Source: Streptomyces flaveolus (GTDB taxonomy: Bacteria > Actinomycetota > Actinomycetes > Streptomycetales > Streptomycetaceae). Taken from it: a DNA stretch of 64,000 bases. The translations under genes were made by a program, and so were the position numbers. Under the pieces are notes generated by a model. That model worked only from the letters and a program-made list of their open reading frames with translations, was not told the origin of the DNA and did not search any database. The DNA lies in assembly GCF_000716535.1 (NCBI RefSeq), contig NZ_JNWV01000034.1, forward strand, positions 39,508-103,507, written 5' to 3'. Each line of letters opens with the position of its first letter. The stretch's first letter is position 1. Below are positions 18,040-26,584 of this stretch, in pieces.

Positions 18040-18834
18040 GTGATCAGTCACCCAAGCAGGCACTGCACGGTGGAGCTCCAAGCCCTGCCGTCGCGGATCG
18101 GCCAGGTCCGCAGAATCGTATCTGCGCAGTTGCGCTACTGGCATATGGACCCGTTGATAGACCGGGCCGCGCTCGGTGTGACGGAGCTGCTGAGCAACGT
18201 CCACCGGCACGCCAGGCCCGACAAGTCGTGCACCGTCGAGCTGGAGCTGCTGACGGACCGGCTCACGGTGTCGGTGCGCGACCACGATCCGCGTCTTCCG
18301 GTGCCGGCCGACGCCACGGAGGCGACGGGCGCCACCCCGCTGGCCACCTGTGGGCGGGGCCTGGCCATGGTGGCCGCGGTGAGCGAGAGCTGGGGCGCCC
18401 GCCCGGACGGCGAGAACGGCAAGGTCGTCTGGTTCACCCTGCCTGCCCCGGCCACCGCCCGCAGCCATCCGTCGGGCTCGCTGCGCGGGGCGGTACGGGG
18501 CACGCCGACGCCGGCCGCGCCGAGGGCGGCCGTCCCCACGAGGGCGGCAGCTCCGGCGGAGGCGGCTCTCCCGGCGGGGGCAACCGGTTCCGCGGGGCCG
18601 GCCATGGCCCCGACGGCCCCCGTACCGGCGAATGCCGCGTCCCTCACGAGTCCCGCTCCCCCGCCCCTCCGCCGTACCGCACCCGCCGCAAGCACGGCAC
18701 CCGTTCCCGCCACCGCCACGGCACCTGTTCCGGCCACGGCCGCGGCACCGGTCGCGGCACCCCCACCCGCTGGGGGGTCCGCCCCCGCTCCGGCCGAGAC
18801 ACCAGCACCCGCCCGGTCGGCCGTGCCTTCCTGA
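18040..18834 (+). CDS. Anti-sigma-type HATPase protein with Pro/Ala tail
   Basis: A 264-residue protein. Residues ~8-145 are an RsbW/SpoIIAB-like ATP-binding domain: LPSRIGQVRRIVSAQLRYW, N-box ALGVTELLSNVHRHA, SVRDHDPRLPVP, GRGLAMVAAVS and GKVVWFTL. The last ~115 residues are Pro/Ala/Thr low-complexity with TAPVPATA-type repeats, probably disordered. Family members bind and inhibit anti-anti-sigma or sigma partners. The GTG at 18040 has GGGGAG upstream; the frame is open further upstream but without family similarity. Streptomyces carry dozens of such stand-alone kinases. Confidence 0.85.
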   Translation: MISHPSRHCTVELQALPSRIGQVRRIVSAQLRYWHMDPLIDRAALGVTELLSNVHRHARPDKSCTVELELLTDRLTVSVRDHDPRLPVPADATEATGATPLATCGRGLAMVAAVSESWGARPDGENGKVVWFTLPAPATARSHPSGSLRGAVRGTPTPAAPRAAVPTRAAAPAEAALPAGATGSAGPAMAPTAPVPANAASLTSPAPPPLRRTAPAASTAPVPATATAPVPATAAAPVAAPPPAGGSAPAPAETPAPARSAVPS

Positions 18835-18964
18835 CGGGGGCGCGGGACTCGCTCACGGGCGCGGTACCCCCGGTCGGCCGAAGGCGTGCGGGCCTGGGGG
18901 CCGCCGTGGACCGGGCGACGGCCGCGTTGCCGAGGAACCGTCCCCGCCGGGAACTCCGGCGGTC

Positions 18965-19649
18965 CTCACTCCAGCCCCGATGGCCCGCAACACGTTCGTG
19001 CGGGCCGCCCGGAGGTGCGCGAGGGCGAAGGCGAAGGCGGTGTCGCTCGTGCCGTCGGACGCCTTCACCACCACCCGGCCGAGGAAGGTGCCGAGACCGA
19101 GCCACCCGCCGTGCCGAAGGCGGCGACCAGGACGACTCCCAGCGGACCATGGCCCGTAGCTGGGCCAGGGTCCGGCCGACGGCCCGGAGCAGCGGCCGGC
19201 GTCAAGGTGTTGGCGATGCCGAGCAGCGCGATGACGACCGTGATGCGAGCAGCGCGTAGACGAGGGTGAGCGTCATGTCGATGCCGCCCGCCGGGGACCG
19301 CGCGTACTCGTCGCGGGCCTGCGCCTCGGGATCGCCGTACCGCACGGCCACCGCCGCACCGCGGCCCGGCCCGCGTCGGCGCTCACCCCGTGCCTGAGGG
19401 TGACGGCGACCAGGCGGCCGGCGTGCGGGGCCCGGGCGGGCCGGGTTCCGTGGGGCAGTGGTGCAGCCCGTCGCGGAGCCCGACGAGGTCCACCAGGGTG
19501 TCGAGTTCGGTGACGCCGATGCAGGCGGCACCGGACGTGAGCGTGTCGAGGCCGGCCGCGCGGTGCATCAGGGTGGACTTGCCGGAGCCGTACACCTTCA
19601 CCGCGTCGGCGACACGGGCCGCGGCTCGCACCGCGGTCGTCGTGGTCAT
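18965..19649 (-). pseudogene. Relic of an ABC exporter: ATPase start plus FtsX-type permease end
   Basis: From ATG 19649 leftward the sequence begins like a MacB-type ATPase (VADAVKVYG), jumps straight to the end of Walker A (GSGKSTLMHRAAGLDTLTSG) and soon loses frame. Further left in other frames come pieces of an FtsX permease: VRYGDPEAQARDEYARSPAG, GIDMTLTLVYALLA, IALLGIANTL, a MVRWES segment, VVVKASDGTSDTAFAFAL and the typical tail AARTNVLRAIG. Most of both genes is deleted and the rest is frameshifted. The ATG overlaps the SHOCT gene stop (ATGA), so the ancestral operon order is still visible. Confidence 0.8.
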
Positions 19650-19939
19650 GCCGCGCCGCCCTTGCCGGTGCGGCCGAAGTGCTCCTCCAGGACGGACAGG
19701 CGCCGCCAGTACTCGTCCTCGTCGATCTCGCCGGAGGCGAAGCGGCGGCCGAGGACCGCGAGCGGCGAGTCACCCGCCGGGCGCCCCGCGTCCACCGGCC
19801 GCCAGGGGCCGCCGCGCCCGCGCCGGGCGCCGCGGCGCAGAACGGTGACGGCGCCGGTCACGACGACCGCCCAGATCAGCGGGACGAACAGGATCCACGG
19901 GCCGGGTCCGCCGCCGTCCCAGTGCGCCAGAGTCTGCAT
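19646..19939 (-). CDS. Small SHOCT-domain membrane protein
   Basis: A 97-residue protein with one membrane helix (PWILFVPLIWAVVVTGAVTVL), a basic linker and a C-terminal SHOCT motif (LAVLGRRFASGEIDEDEYWR RL). SHOCT modules are oligomerisation tags of small membrane proteins. Its stop overlaps the start of the ABC ATPase relic, so it was probably the first gene of an exporter operon and may now be orphaned. A TetR regulator is divergent upstream. Confidence 0.82.
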   Translation of the reverse strand: MQTLAHWDGGGPGPWILFVPLIWAVVVTGAVTVLRRGARRGRGGPWRPVDAGRPAGDSPLAVLGRRFASGEIDEDEYWRRLSVLEEHFGRTGKGGAA

Positions 19940-20091
19940 CTCGGGTCTCTCCCTCGTCGGTCCGGGTCTTCGGGTGATGTCCCGAGGCTCCCTCCGGCGA
20001 GGGGTGCGGGTCGTCGTGCGGCCGGCGGCAGTGCGCGTACCTCGCGGGGAGTACGGCCGTGCCGCCGGGCTGCTCCCGGAGCGGGTGGCAA

Positions 20092-20115
20092 ACTGTAACT
20101 ACTAGTATGTACAGT
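20092..20115. promoter_or_regulatory. TetR-type operator palindrome
   Basis: ACTGTA-AC-TACTAGTA-TG-TACAGT: outer arms ACTGTA/TACAGT and core TACTAGTA are perfect inverted repeats, leaving four mismatched bases in 24. It lies 7-30 bases before the ATG of the adjoining TetR gene in the divergent gap, as expected for an autoregulated TetR operator controlling both sides. Confidence 0.8.
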
Positions 20116-20121
20116 GAGCGC

Positions 20122-20697
20122 ATGAGCACCTCGGAACGACTGATCGAGTCCACCCGCGAGTTGCTGTGGGAGCGTGGGTACGTGGGCACCAGCCCCAAGG
20201 CGATCCTGGAGCGCGCCGGGGCCGGCCAGGGCAGCATGTACCACCACTTCAAGGGCAAGCCGGACCTCGCCCTGGCGGCCATCCGGCGCACCGCCGACGA
20301 ACTGCGCGCCACCGCCGAGGCCGTGTTCGGCGGGCCGGGCACCCCGTACGAGCGCATCGAGGCGTACCTGCTGCGCGAGCGTGACGTACTGCGGGGCTGT
20401 CCGGTCGGCCGGCTGACCATGGACCCGGACGTGATCGCGAGCGAGGAACTGCGCGCACCGGTCGACGAGACGATCGCCGCCATCCGTGAGCGGATCGCCG
20501 GGATCGTCGAAGAGGGCAAGCGGCAGGGCCAGTTCGCGCCCGGGCTGGACGGCGCGGAGATCGCCGCGGCCGTCGTCGCGACCGTGCAGGGCGGCTACGT
20601 CCTCGCCCGCGCGTCCGGATCGCCGGCCGCCTTCGACGCGGGCGTGCGCGGTCTGCTCTCCCTGCTGGCACCTCCGGCTCCCGGACCGGAGAACTGA
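20122..20697 (+). CDS. TetR/AcrR-family transcriptional regulator
   Basis: A 191-residue regulator: STSERLIESTRELLWERGY, then the HTH SPKAILERAGAGQGSMYHHF and KGKPDLALAAI. The C-terminal ligand domain contains GCPVGRLTMD and AAVVATVQGGYVLAR, as in the YxaF/LmrA-like TetR group. ATG 20122 sits just right of a 24-bp palindrome. It is followed by a small ORF, a DUF4865 gene and a phosphotriesterase-like gene on the same strand, so it probably controls these and/or the divergent SHOCT gene. Confidence 0.92.
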   Translation: MSTSERLIESTRELLWERGYVGTSPKAILERAGAGQGSMYHHFKGKPDLALAAIRRTADELRATAEAVFGGPGTPYERIEAYLLRERDVLRGCPVGRLTMDPDVIASEELRAPVDETIAAIRERIAGIVEEGKRQGQFAPGLDGAEIAAAVVATVQGGYVLARASGSPAAFDAGVRGLLSLLAPPAPGPEN

Positions 20698-20702
20698 GTC
20701 AC

Positions 20703-20834
20703 GTGCCCATCACCGGACGGCGTCCCGGCATCCGGCGGGGTCCTGCGGAGAACTTCACGGAGATCCGCGCGGGCGGCACGGGATGGACCGAGCCGGACGA
20801 GTGGCACGCGCGCGTGACCGACCATCCCGCCTGA
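20703..20834 (+). CDS. Possible 43-residue peptide or gene remnant
   Basis: GTG to TGA, 43 residues. The second half (NFTEIRAGGTGWTEPDEWHA) reads like a real protein end while the first half is Arg/Gly/Pro-rich. It may be the 3' remnant of a deleted gene between the TetR and DUF4865 genes. There is no good ribosome binding site. Low confidence. Confidence 0.3.
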   Translation: MPITGRRPGIRRGPAENFTEIRAGGTGWTEPDEWHARVTDHPA

Positions 20835-20873
20835 GAAGCGGCCGACTCCCCCACCTGAGAAGAGAATTCCGAG

Positions 20874-21458
20874 ATGCACGCCATGCAGTACGAGTTCACC
20901 CTGCCCGCCGACTACGACATGGGGGTCATCCGCTCCCGGGTCGCCCGCGTCGGGCACCTGCTGGACGACTGGGACGGCCTCGGCATCAAGACGTACGTGA
21001 TGCGCGAAAGCGGTGTGAACGGTTCGCCGGTGAACCAGTACGGCCCCTTCTACCTCTGGAACACCATGGAGGGCATGAACAGCTTCCTGTGGGGCGGAGC
21101 CTTCCAGGGGCCCGTCGACGATTTCGGGCGGCCCGCGATCCGGCAGTGGACCGGCCTGGCCTTCGAGGAGGGCACCGCGGCAGCGGCAGCGCCGGCGTTC
21201 GCCGTGCGGCGGCGCCAACCGGTGCCGGAGGGCGTGCGGTTGGCGTCCTTCATGGCGGACGCGGCGGCCGAGACGGAGAGGCTGGCGGCGGAGGACGGCG
21301 CGGTGCTCGCCGCGGCGGCCGTGGACACCCACGCCTGGGAGTTGGTGCACTTCTCGCTGTGGGAGCACGAGGCGCCCAAGGCCGACGGGGACGTCTTCGA
21401 GGTGCTGCACCTGTCCGCACCCGGCCGGGACCGGCTCCCGCGCGGACGGCAGTGGTGA
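20874..21458 (+). CDS. DUF4865 family protein
   Basis: A 194-residue protein: MQYEFTLPADYDMGVIRSRV, LGIKTYVMRESGVNGSPVNQ, then YGPFYLWNTMEGMNSFLWGG. This is the DUF4865 pattern, a probable ferredoxin-like (ABM-type) fold of unknown enzymatic function that commonly accompanies TetR regulators. Starts ATG 20874 behind GAGAAGAGAA. Its TGA overlaps the GTG of the next gene (GTGA), so it is coupled to the phosphotriesterase-like protein. Confidence 0.85.
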   Translation: MHAMQYEFTLPADYDMGVIRSRVARVGHLLDDWDGLGIKTYVMRESGVNGSPVNQYGPFYLWNTMEGMNSFLWGGAFQGPVDDFGRPAIRQWTGLAFEEGTAAAAAPAFAVRRRQPVPEGVRLASFMADAAAETERLAAEDGAVLAAAAVDTHAWELVHFSLWEHEAPKADGDVFEVLHLSAPGRDRLPRGRQW

Positions 21459-22366
21459 CCCGCGTCCGTACGGTCCTCGGTGACATCCGGCCCGACGAGC
21501 TGGGCGTGTGCGACGCGCACGACCACCTCTTCCTGCGCAGCCCGCGGTTGCCGGGGCAGGAACTGGACGACCTCTGCGCCGCGCGGTCGGAGCTGGCGGC
21601 CTTCCGCGCGGCGGGCGGAGCGGCCGTCGTGCAGTGGACGCCGTACGGCATGGGACGGCGGGCCGCGGACCTGCCGGAGTTGTCCCGCGTGACCGGGGTG
21701 CGGATCGTCTGCGCCACCGGACTGCACCAAGCGGCGCACTACGACCCCGCGTCGCTCGCCCGGCTGCGCGGCGGGCGGCTCGCCGACCTGTTCGTCTCCG
21801 AACTCACCGAGGGCATCGGCACGACCGGTGTGCGGGCCGGCTTCATCAAGGTGGCGGGCGGTTTCCACGGACTCGACGCGCATGCCCGCCGGACCATGAC
21901 GGCGGCGGCCGAGGCGCACCACGCCACCGGCGCCCCCGTCGCCGTCCACCTGGAGCTGGGCACCGGAGCCCTGGACGTACTGGACCTGCTGTGCGGGGAG
22001 TTGGGCGTGCCGGGTGAGCGGCTGATCCTGGGGCATCTGAACCGCTCCCCCGACCCGGTGACGCACCGTCAGGCCGCCGCGTCGGGCTGCTGGCTGGCCT
22101 TCGACGGCCCGTCCCGCGCCCACCACGCCACCGACTGGCGCATGCCGGAGGCGGTACGGGCCCTGGCGGAGGCGGGGTTCGGGGACCGGCTGCTCCTCGG
22201 CGGTGACACGGTCACCGCCGGGGCCCGCTCGGTCGACGGCGGGCCCGGGATGCCGTACCTGCTGCGCCGGGTACGGCAGCGGCTGGCGGAGGCGGTGGGC
22301 GCGGACCTGGTGGACCGCATCCTCGGGGAGCACCCGGGGCGGGCGTTCGGGTCCGCCTGGACCTGA
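21455..22366 (+). CDS. Phosphotriesterase-family metal-dependent hydrolase
   Basis: A 303-residue TIM-barrel amidohydrolase of the phosphotriesterase (PHP/PTE) type. It starts TVLGDIRPDELGVCDAHDHL with the metal HxH pair (H-D-H). Then come a FIKVAGGFHG strand with the bridging-lysine position, VHLELGT, GHLNRSPDP and a GGDTVTAG segment at the C-terminal Asp position. PTE homologues include lactonases and aryldialkylphosphatases; the true substrate is probably a lactone or ester, by inference. GTG 21455 overlaps the DUF4865 stop. Confidence 0.87.
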   Translation: MTRVRTVLGDIRPDELGVCDAHDHLFLRSPRLPGQELDDLCAARSELAAFRAAGGAAVVQWTPYGMGRRAADLPELSRVTGVRIVCATGLHQAAHYDPASLARLRGGRLADLFVSELTEGIGTTGVRAGFIKVAGGFHGLDAHARRTMTAAAEAHHATGAPVAVHLELGTGALDVLDLLCGELGVPGERLILGHLNRSPDPVTHRQAAASGCWLAFDGPSRAHHATDWRMPEAVRALAEAGFGDRLLLGGDTVTAGARSVDGGPGMPYLLRRVRQRLAEAVGADLVDRILGEHPGRAFGSAWT

Positions 22367-22426
22367 CCGGGCCGTGACCCGATCCGGTGGCCCTCTCTCC
22401 CGCCGAACGGTTGGCGTCACCGCCGA

Positions 22427-23674
22427 CTAGTCGCTCCCGGCCAGCGCCTCCAGTGGGTCGTCCAGCACCGGTTGCCAGGCCAGTTCCGCCGCGCCGACCA
22501 GGCTGTTGTGGTCCAGGGTGCACGGCAGGATGGGGACGCCCCCGCTCTGGCCCCACAGACTGCGTTCGGCGACCACCGCGCGCAGCCGGCCGGGGTCCGC
22601 GTCCAGCAGGGTGCGGTGCAGACCGCCCAGGATGATCCGGTCCGGGTTGAGGATGTTGACCAGGCCGGCCAGGCCGAGGCCGAGACGGTCGATGAGGACC
22701 TCGGCGGCCCTGCGGACGGCCGGGTCGTCGTACTGGGTGCGCAGCAGGTCACCTGCCTGCTGGACCAGCGACACCTCGGGGCCGGGCTCCCGGCCCGCCT
22801 CCACGAGCAGGGCCAGCGGGTCCGCCTCGACGTCCAGGCAGCCCCGGCTGCCGCAGTGGCAGGGGCGGCCCTCCGGGTTGACCGTGAGATGGCCGACCTC
22901 CAGCGCGAGACCCGAACTGCCCGTGTGCAGACGGCCGTCCAGGACGAGCGCGCCGCCGACGCCCCGGTGCCCGGTGGCCACGCACAGCAGGTCCCGCGCG
23001 CCCCGGCCGGCGCCGTGCCGGTGTTCGGCGAGCGCGGCGAGGTTGACGTCGTTGCCCGCGAACGCGGGTCCGCCGATACCGGCGGCGCGCACGCGCTCCG
23101 CGAAGATCTCCCGGACCGGGGCGCCCGCGGGCCAGGCCAGGTGCAGGGGGTTGAGGGCGAGGCCGGCCGGTTCGGCGACGGCGGAGGGCACGGCGAGACC
23201 GGCGCCGACACAGCGCCGCCCGGTGCTGCGCAGCAGCTCCGCGCCCGCCTCGACCACGGAACCGAGCACCTTCGCGGGGTCGGCGTCGACGGTCTCGCAG
23301 CCGGGGGCGGTCGCCACGATGCGGCCGCCGAGGCCGACCAGCGCGGCCCGGAAGCCGTCGGCGTGGATCTGGGCCGCGAGCGCGACCGGACCGTCCTCGG
23401 CCACCTCCAGCCGGTGCGACGGCCGCCCCTGGGAGCCGGCCGCCGAACCGGGCCTGGCGTCCACGCGGATCAGCCCCAGCGCCTCCAGCTCGGCGGCGAC
23501 CGCGCCGGCCGTCGCCCGGGTGACGCCGAGTTCGGCGGTGAGCACGGCACGGGTCGGCGCCCGCCCGGTGTGCACCAGCTCCAGCGCCGGCCCGAGCGCC
23601 CCGCGCCCGCGGTCCAGCCGCGCCCTTGACGTGGTCCTCTCCCCCGCTGCCCGGGGATCCGCCTTGCCGCTCAT
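22427..23674 (-). CDS. ROK-family transcriptional repressor
   Basis: A 415-residue ROK repressor. An N-terminal winged HTH (TRAVLTAELGVTRATAGAVA) is followed by the ROK kinase-like domain with the LAVPSAVAEPAGL, GNDVNLAALAEHRHG, GVGGALVLDG and zinc-binding CHCGSRGCLDVEA segments. XylR/NagC-type members bind sugars and repress catabolic operons. No sugar operon is adjacent; the gene is convergent with the phosphotriesterase-like gene, so the regulon lies elsewhere or it is autoregulatory. Confidence 0.92.
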   Translation of the reverse strand: MSGKADPRAAGERTTSRARLDRGRGALGPALELVHTGRAPTRAVLTAELGVTRATAGAVAAELEALGLIRVDARPGSAAGSQGRPSHRLEVAEDGPVALAAQIHADGFRAALVGLGGRIVATAPGCETVDADPAKVLGSVVEAGAELLRSTGRRCVGAGLAVPSAVAEPAGLALNPLHLAWPAGAPVREIFAERVRAAGIGGPAFAGNDVNLAALAEHRHGAGRGARDLLCVATGHRGVGGALVLDGRLHTGSSGLALEVGHLTVNPEGRPCHCGSRGCLDVEADPLALLVEAGREPGPEVSLVQQAGDLLRTQYDDPAVRRAAEVLIDRLGLGLAGLVNILNPDRIILGGLHRTLLDADPGRLRAVVAERSLWGQSGGVPILPCTLDHNSLVGAAELAWQPVLDDPLEALAGSD

Positions 23675-23722
23675 GAGGGCGAGTCTCCCATGATCCGCAC
23701 CCGGGGTGGCCTGCGCCGCCGG

Positions 23723-24373
23723 CTACAGGCCGCTCACCCGCAGGGTGATGTTGAGCCGTCCGGTGAGGCCGAGCCAGGCCGGGGCGGTGCCAGGCCGGAC
23801 GCGCGGCACGCCGTGGTAGGCGAACCGGGACGGGCCTCCGAAGACGAACAGGTCGCCGCTGCGCAGCTCCACGTCGGTGTACGGTTTCGTGCGCGTCTCG
23901 GCGTTGCCGAAGCGGAACACGCAGGTGTCGCCGAGGCTCAGCGAGACCACCGGCGCGTCGGCCTTCTCGTCGCCGTCGCGGTGCATGCCCATGCGGGCGT
24001 CGCCGTCGTAGAAGTTGATCAGCGCGATGTCGTACGGCACGTCCGGTACGGCGTCGGGACCGAGCGCGTCGGCCACCGCGCGGCGGCCCAGCGCGTCGAG
24101 CCAGTCCGGGAACGGCTTCACGGGGCTGCCGTCGCCGTCGACGACGGTGCGGGCGTAGGCGTACGGGTACCAGTGCCAGCCCAGTGACACCTGGCGGGCG
24201 GTCATCGTGCCGCCGCCCGGCGTGCGGACGGTGCGCAGCCCGGCGGGGGGCCGGGCCCAGTCCCGGCATGCGGCGAGCAGGGCGCGCTGCCGCTCGGCGT
24301 CCAGCCAGTCCACGACGTGCACGGCGCCCGGCGCGACCTCCGCACGCTCCCGCGGGAACAGCTCGTCCTCCAT
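23723..24373 (-). CDS. alkB: AlkB-type 2-oxoglutarate/Fe(II) dioxygenase (alkylated DNA repair)
   Basis: A 216-residue AlkB homologue. Iron ligands are visible as HRD (His131, Asp133) in MGMHRDGDE and His187 in FAYHGVPR; the 2-oxoglutarate Arg lies in GRLNITLR at the C-terminus. The DNA-contact region includes LGWHWYPYAYAR. It oxidatively removes 1-methyladenine/3-methylcytosine lesions. I start at ATG 24373 (MEDELFPRER); a start 18 bases upstream is possible. Divergent from the methyltransferase gene with a gap of only 55 bp. Confidence 0.92.
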   Translation of the reverse strand: MEDELFPRERAEVAPGAVHVVDWLDAERQRALLAACRDWARPPAGLRTVRTPGGGTMTARQVSLGWHWYPYAYARTVVDGDGSPVKPFPDWLDALGRRAVADALGPDAVPDVPYDIALINFYDGDARMGMHRDGDEKADAPVVSLSLGDTCVFRFGNAETRTKPYTDVELRSGDLFVFGGPSRFAYHGVPRVRPGTAPAWLGLTGRLNITLRVSGL

Positions 24374-24428
24374 GCCCCCATCCTGCCGCACGCCCTCTGA
24401 TCTGCGGCTCCGCTAGCCTGGACGCACG

Positions 24429-25574
24429 ATGAGCGACCGTATGACGACACCGTGGGGCGAGGTCGAGCTGACCCGCTTCCCCGAGGACCCCCGCGACCGG
24501 CTGCGCGCCTGGGACGCCTCCGACGCGTACCTGCTGCGCCACCTCGCAGAGGAGAAGGTGCCGCTCACGGGCACGGTCGTGGTGGTCGGGGACCGCTGGG
24601 GCGCGCTGGTGACCGCGCTGGCGGAGCACCGGCCGACGCAGATCACCGACTCCTTCCTCGGTCAGGAGGCGACCCGGGCGAACCTGGCGCGGGCGGGTGT
24701 GGAGCCCGGTGCCGTACGGCTGCTCACCACGCAGGACCCGCCGCCGGAGCGGGTGGACGTGCTGCTGGTGCGGGTGCCGAAGAGCCTGGCGCTGCTGGAG
24801 GACCAGTTGCTGCGGCTGGCGCCGGCCGTGCACGCGGACACGGTCGTGGTCGGCACCGGGATGGTGAAGGAGATCCACACCTCCACGCTCAAGCTGTTCG
24901 AGCGGATCCTCGGCCCGACCCGGACCTCCCTGGCCCGGCAGAAGGCCCGGCTGATCTTCTGCACCCCGGACCCGGCGCTGGAGCGGCCCGCCAACCCGTG
25001 GCCGTACAGCTACGCCCTGCCGGACGGGGTCGGCGCGGTGTCGGGGCGGACGGTCGTGAACCACGCGGGCGTCTTCTGCGCCGAGCGCCTGGACGTCGGC
25101 ACCCGGTTCTTCCTCCAGCACCTGCCCGGCCCGGGTGCCGGGCGCGTGGTGGACCTCGGCTGCGGCAACGGCGTGGTCGGTACGGCGGTGGCGCTGGCCG
25201 ATCCGGCGGCCGAGGTGCTGTTCGTGGACGAGTCGTACCAGGCGGTGGCCTCGGCGGAGGCGACGTACAAGGCGAACGGGGTGCCGGGGCACGCCGAGTT
25301 CCGGGTCGGGGACGGGCTGGCCGGGGTGGCGCCCGGCAGCGTGGACCTGGTCCTGAACAACCCGCCGTTCCACTCCCACCAGGCGACCACGGACGCGGTG
25401 GCGTGGCGGATGTTCACGGGGGCGCTGCGCTCGCTGCGGCCGGAGGGTGAGCTGTGGGTGATCGGGAACCGGCACCTGGGGTATCACGTGAAGCTGAGGC
25501 GGCTGTTCGGGAACAGTGAGCTGGTGGCGTCCGACCCGAAGTTCGTGGTGCTGAGGGCGGTCAAGAAGGGCTGA
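24429..25574 (+). CDS. RsmC/RlmG-like class I methyltransferase
   Basis: A 381-residue protein with two Rossmann-like halves, as in RsmC/RlmG 16S/23S rRNA guanine-N2 methyltransferases: a degenerate N-terminal half (GTVVVVGDRWGALVTAL) and a catalytic C-terminal half with SAM motif I DLGCGNGVVG, an acidic residue in VLFVDESYQ, and the base-flipping NPPF motif in VDLVLNNPPFHSH. It likely methylates N2 of a guanine in rRNA. The end of the gene (VVLRAVKKG) is the first unit of a 30-bp tandem repeat that continues beyond the stop. Confidence 0.9.
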   Translation: MSDRMTTPWGEVELTRFPEDPRDRLRAWDASDAYLLRHLAEEKVPLTGTVVVVGDRWGALVTALAEHRPTQITDSFLGQEATRANLARAGVEPGAVRLLTTQDPPPERVDVLLVRVPKSLALLEDQLLRLAPAVHADTVVVGTGMVKEIHTSTLKLFERILGPTRTSLARQKARLIFCTPDPALERPANPWPYSYALPDGVGAVSGRTVVNHAGVFCAERLDVGTRFFLQHLPGPGAGRVVDLGCGNGVVGTAVALADPAAEVLFVDESYQAVASAEATYKANGVPGHAEFRVGDGLAGVAPGSVDLVLNNPPFHSHQATTDAVAWRMFTGALRSLRPEGELWVIGNRHLGYHVKLRRLFGNSELVASDPKFVVLRAVKKG

Positions 25575-25664
25575 AGGGTGCTGGAGGCGGTCGGGACGGG
25601 GTGTGTGGCTCTTGTGGCGGACGAGAAGCGCTGAGTGGTGGTGAAGGCGGTCGCGAAGGGCTGA
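25545..25664 (+). repeat. 30-bp tandem repeat, four units, spanning a gene end
   Basis: Four consecutive 30-bp units at 25545, 25575, 25605 and 25635. The first is the last ten codons of the methyltransferase gene (VVLRAVKKG and TGA); the third and fourth also end in GCTGA, at 25634 and 25664. Read in the same frame they give decamers VLEAVGTGC, VALVADEKR and VVVKAVAKG. Units are about 60-80 per cent alike, so the duplication is old. The rest of the gap to 25691 shows no gene. Confidence 0.85.
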
Positions 25665-25691
25665 CCGGCACGGGCCGCGCCGGTCGGGCGA

Positions 25692-26552
25692 TCAGGCGGG
25701 TGTGCGGGACAGGACCCCGATGATCCGGCGCACCTCCCCGGCCATCGCCTCCCGGCCCACACTCAGGTACTTCCGGGAGTCGACGGCCTCCGGGTGGGCC
25801 GCGAGGAATGCGCGGATGGCCCCGGTCATGGCGCTGTTGAGAGCGGTTCCGACGTTGACCTTGGCGATGCCGCCGCCGACCGCCGCGACCAGTCCGTCGT
25901 CCGGCACCCCGGAGGAGCCGTGCAGGACGAGCGGCACGGTGAGGGCGGCGGACAGCCGCCCCAGCAGGCCGAGGTCGAGGACGGCGGTGCGGGTGGTCAT
26001 GGCGTGCGAGCTGCCGATGGCGACGGCCAGGGCGTCCACGCCGGTACCGGCGACGAAGTCCCGCGCCCGGCCGGGATCGGTGCGGGCGCCGGGCGCGTGC
26101 GCGTCCAGCGGCGGCCGGCCGTCCTTGCCCCCGATCTGCCCCAACTCGGCCTCGATCCAGAGGCCTTGGGCGTGCGCCCAGTCGACGGCGGCCCGGGTCG
26201 CGGCCAGGTTGCCGGTGTACGGGAGGCGGGCCGCGTCGTACATCACCGAGCTGAACCCGGCGCCGGGCGCCTGGCGCAGCAGGTCGTCGCTCTGCACGTG
26301 GTCCAGGTGCAAGGCGACGGGCACGGCGGCACGTTCGGCGGCGGCGACGGCGGCGCGGGCCAGGGGCAGCAGCCGTCCGTAGCGGAACTTGACGGCGTTC
26401 TCGCTGACTTGGAGGACGACGGGCGCGCCGGCGGACTCGGCGCCGGCGATGACGGCCTCGATGTGTTCCAGGGTGATGACGTTGAACGCGGCGACGGCGG
26501 AGCGGGCGGCGGCGGCCCGGGTGATCAGCTCGCCGGTGGACGCGAGGGGCAC
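25692..26552 (-). CDS. Class II fructose/tagatose-bisphosphate aldolase family protein
   Basis: A 286-residue class II aldolase: AVAAFNVITLEHIEAVIAGA, zinc ligands in ALHLDHVQS, EAELGQIGGKDG, SSHAM and VLHGSSGVPDD, and the phosphate loop GGIAKVNVGT. It cleaves a ketose 1,6-bisphosphate (or a similar phosphorylated sugar) to triose phosphates. GTG 26552 is preceded by GGAAGGA. It lies 32 bases after the SIS isomerase gene; the pair resembles AgaY-AgaS in galactosamine/tagatose catabolism. Confidence 0.9.
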   Translation of the reverse strand: MPLASTGELITRAAAARSAVAAFNVITLEHIEAVIAGAESAGAPVVLQVSENAVKFRYGRLLPLARAAVAAAERAAVPVALHLDHVQSDDLLRQAPGAGFSSVMYDAARLPYTGNLAATRAAVDWAHAQGLWIEAELGQIGGKDGRPPLDAHAPGARTDPGRARDFVAGTGVDALAVAIGSSHAMTTRTAVLDLGLLGRLSAALTVPLVLHGSSGVPDDGLVAAVGGGIAKVNVGTALNSAMTGAIRAFLAAHPEAVDSRKYLSVGREAMAGEVRRIIGVLSRTPA

Positions 26553-26584
26553 GTGAGGTGTCCTTCCGGGACGGGCCGGCGGGT

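Noticed and set aside
22749..25487. 912-codon minus-strand frame across ROK, AlkB and methyltransferase genes
   Set aside because: Runs over three well-supported genes in both orientations; no protein-like features.
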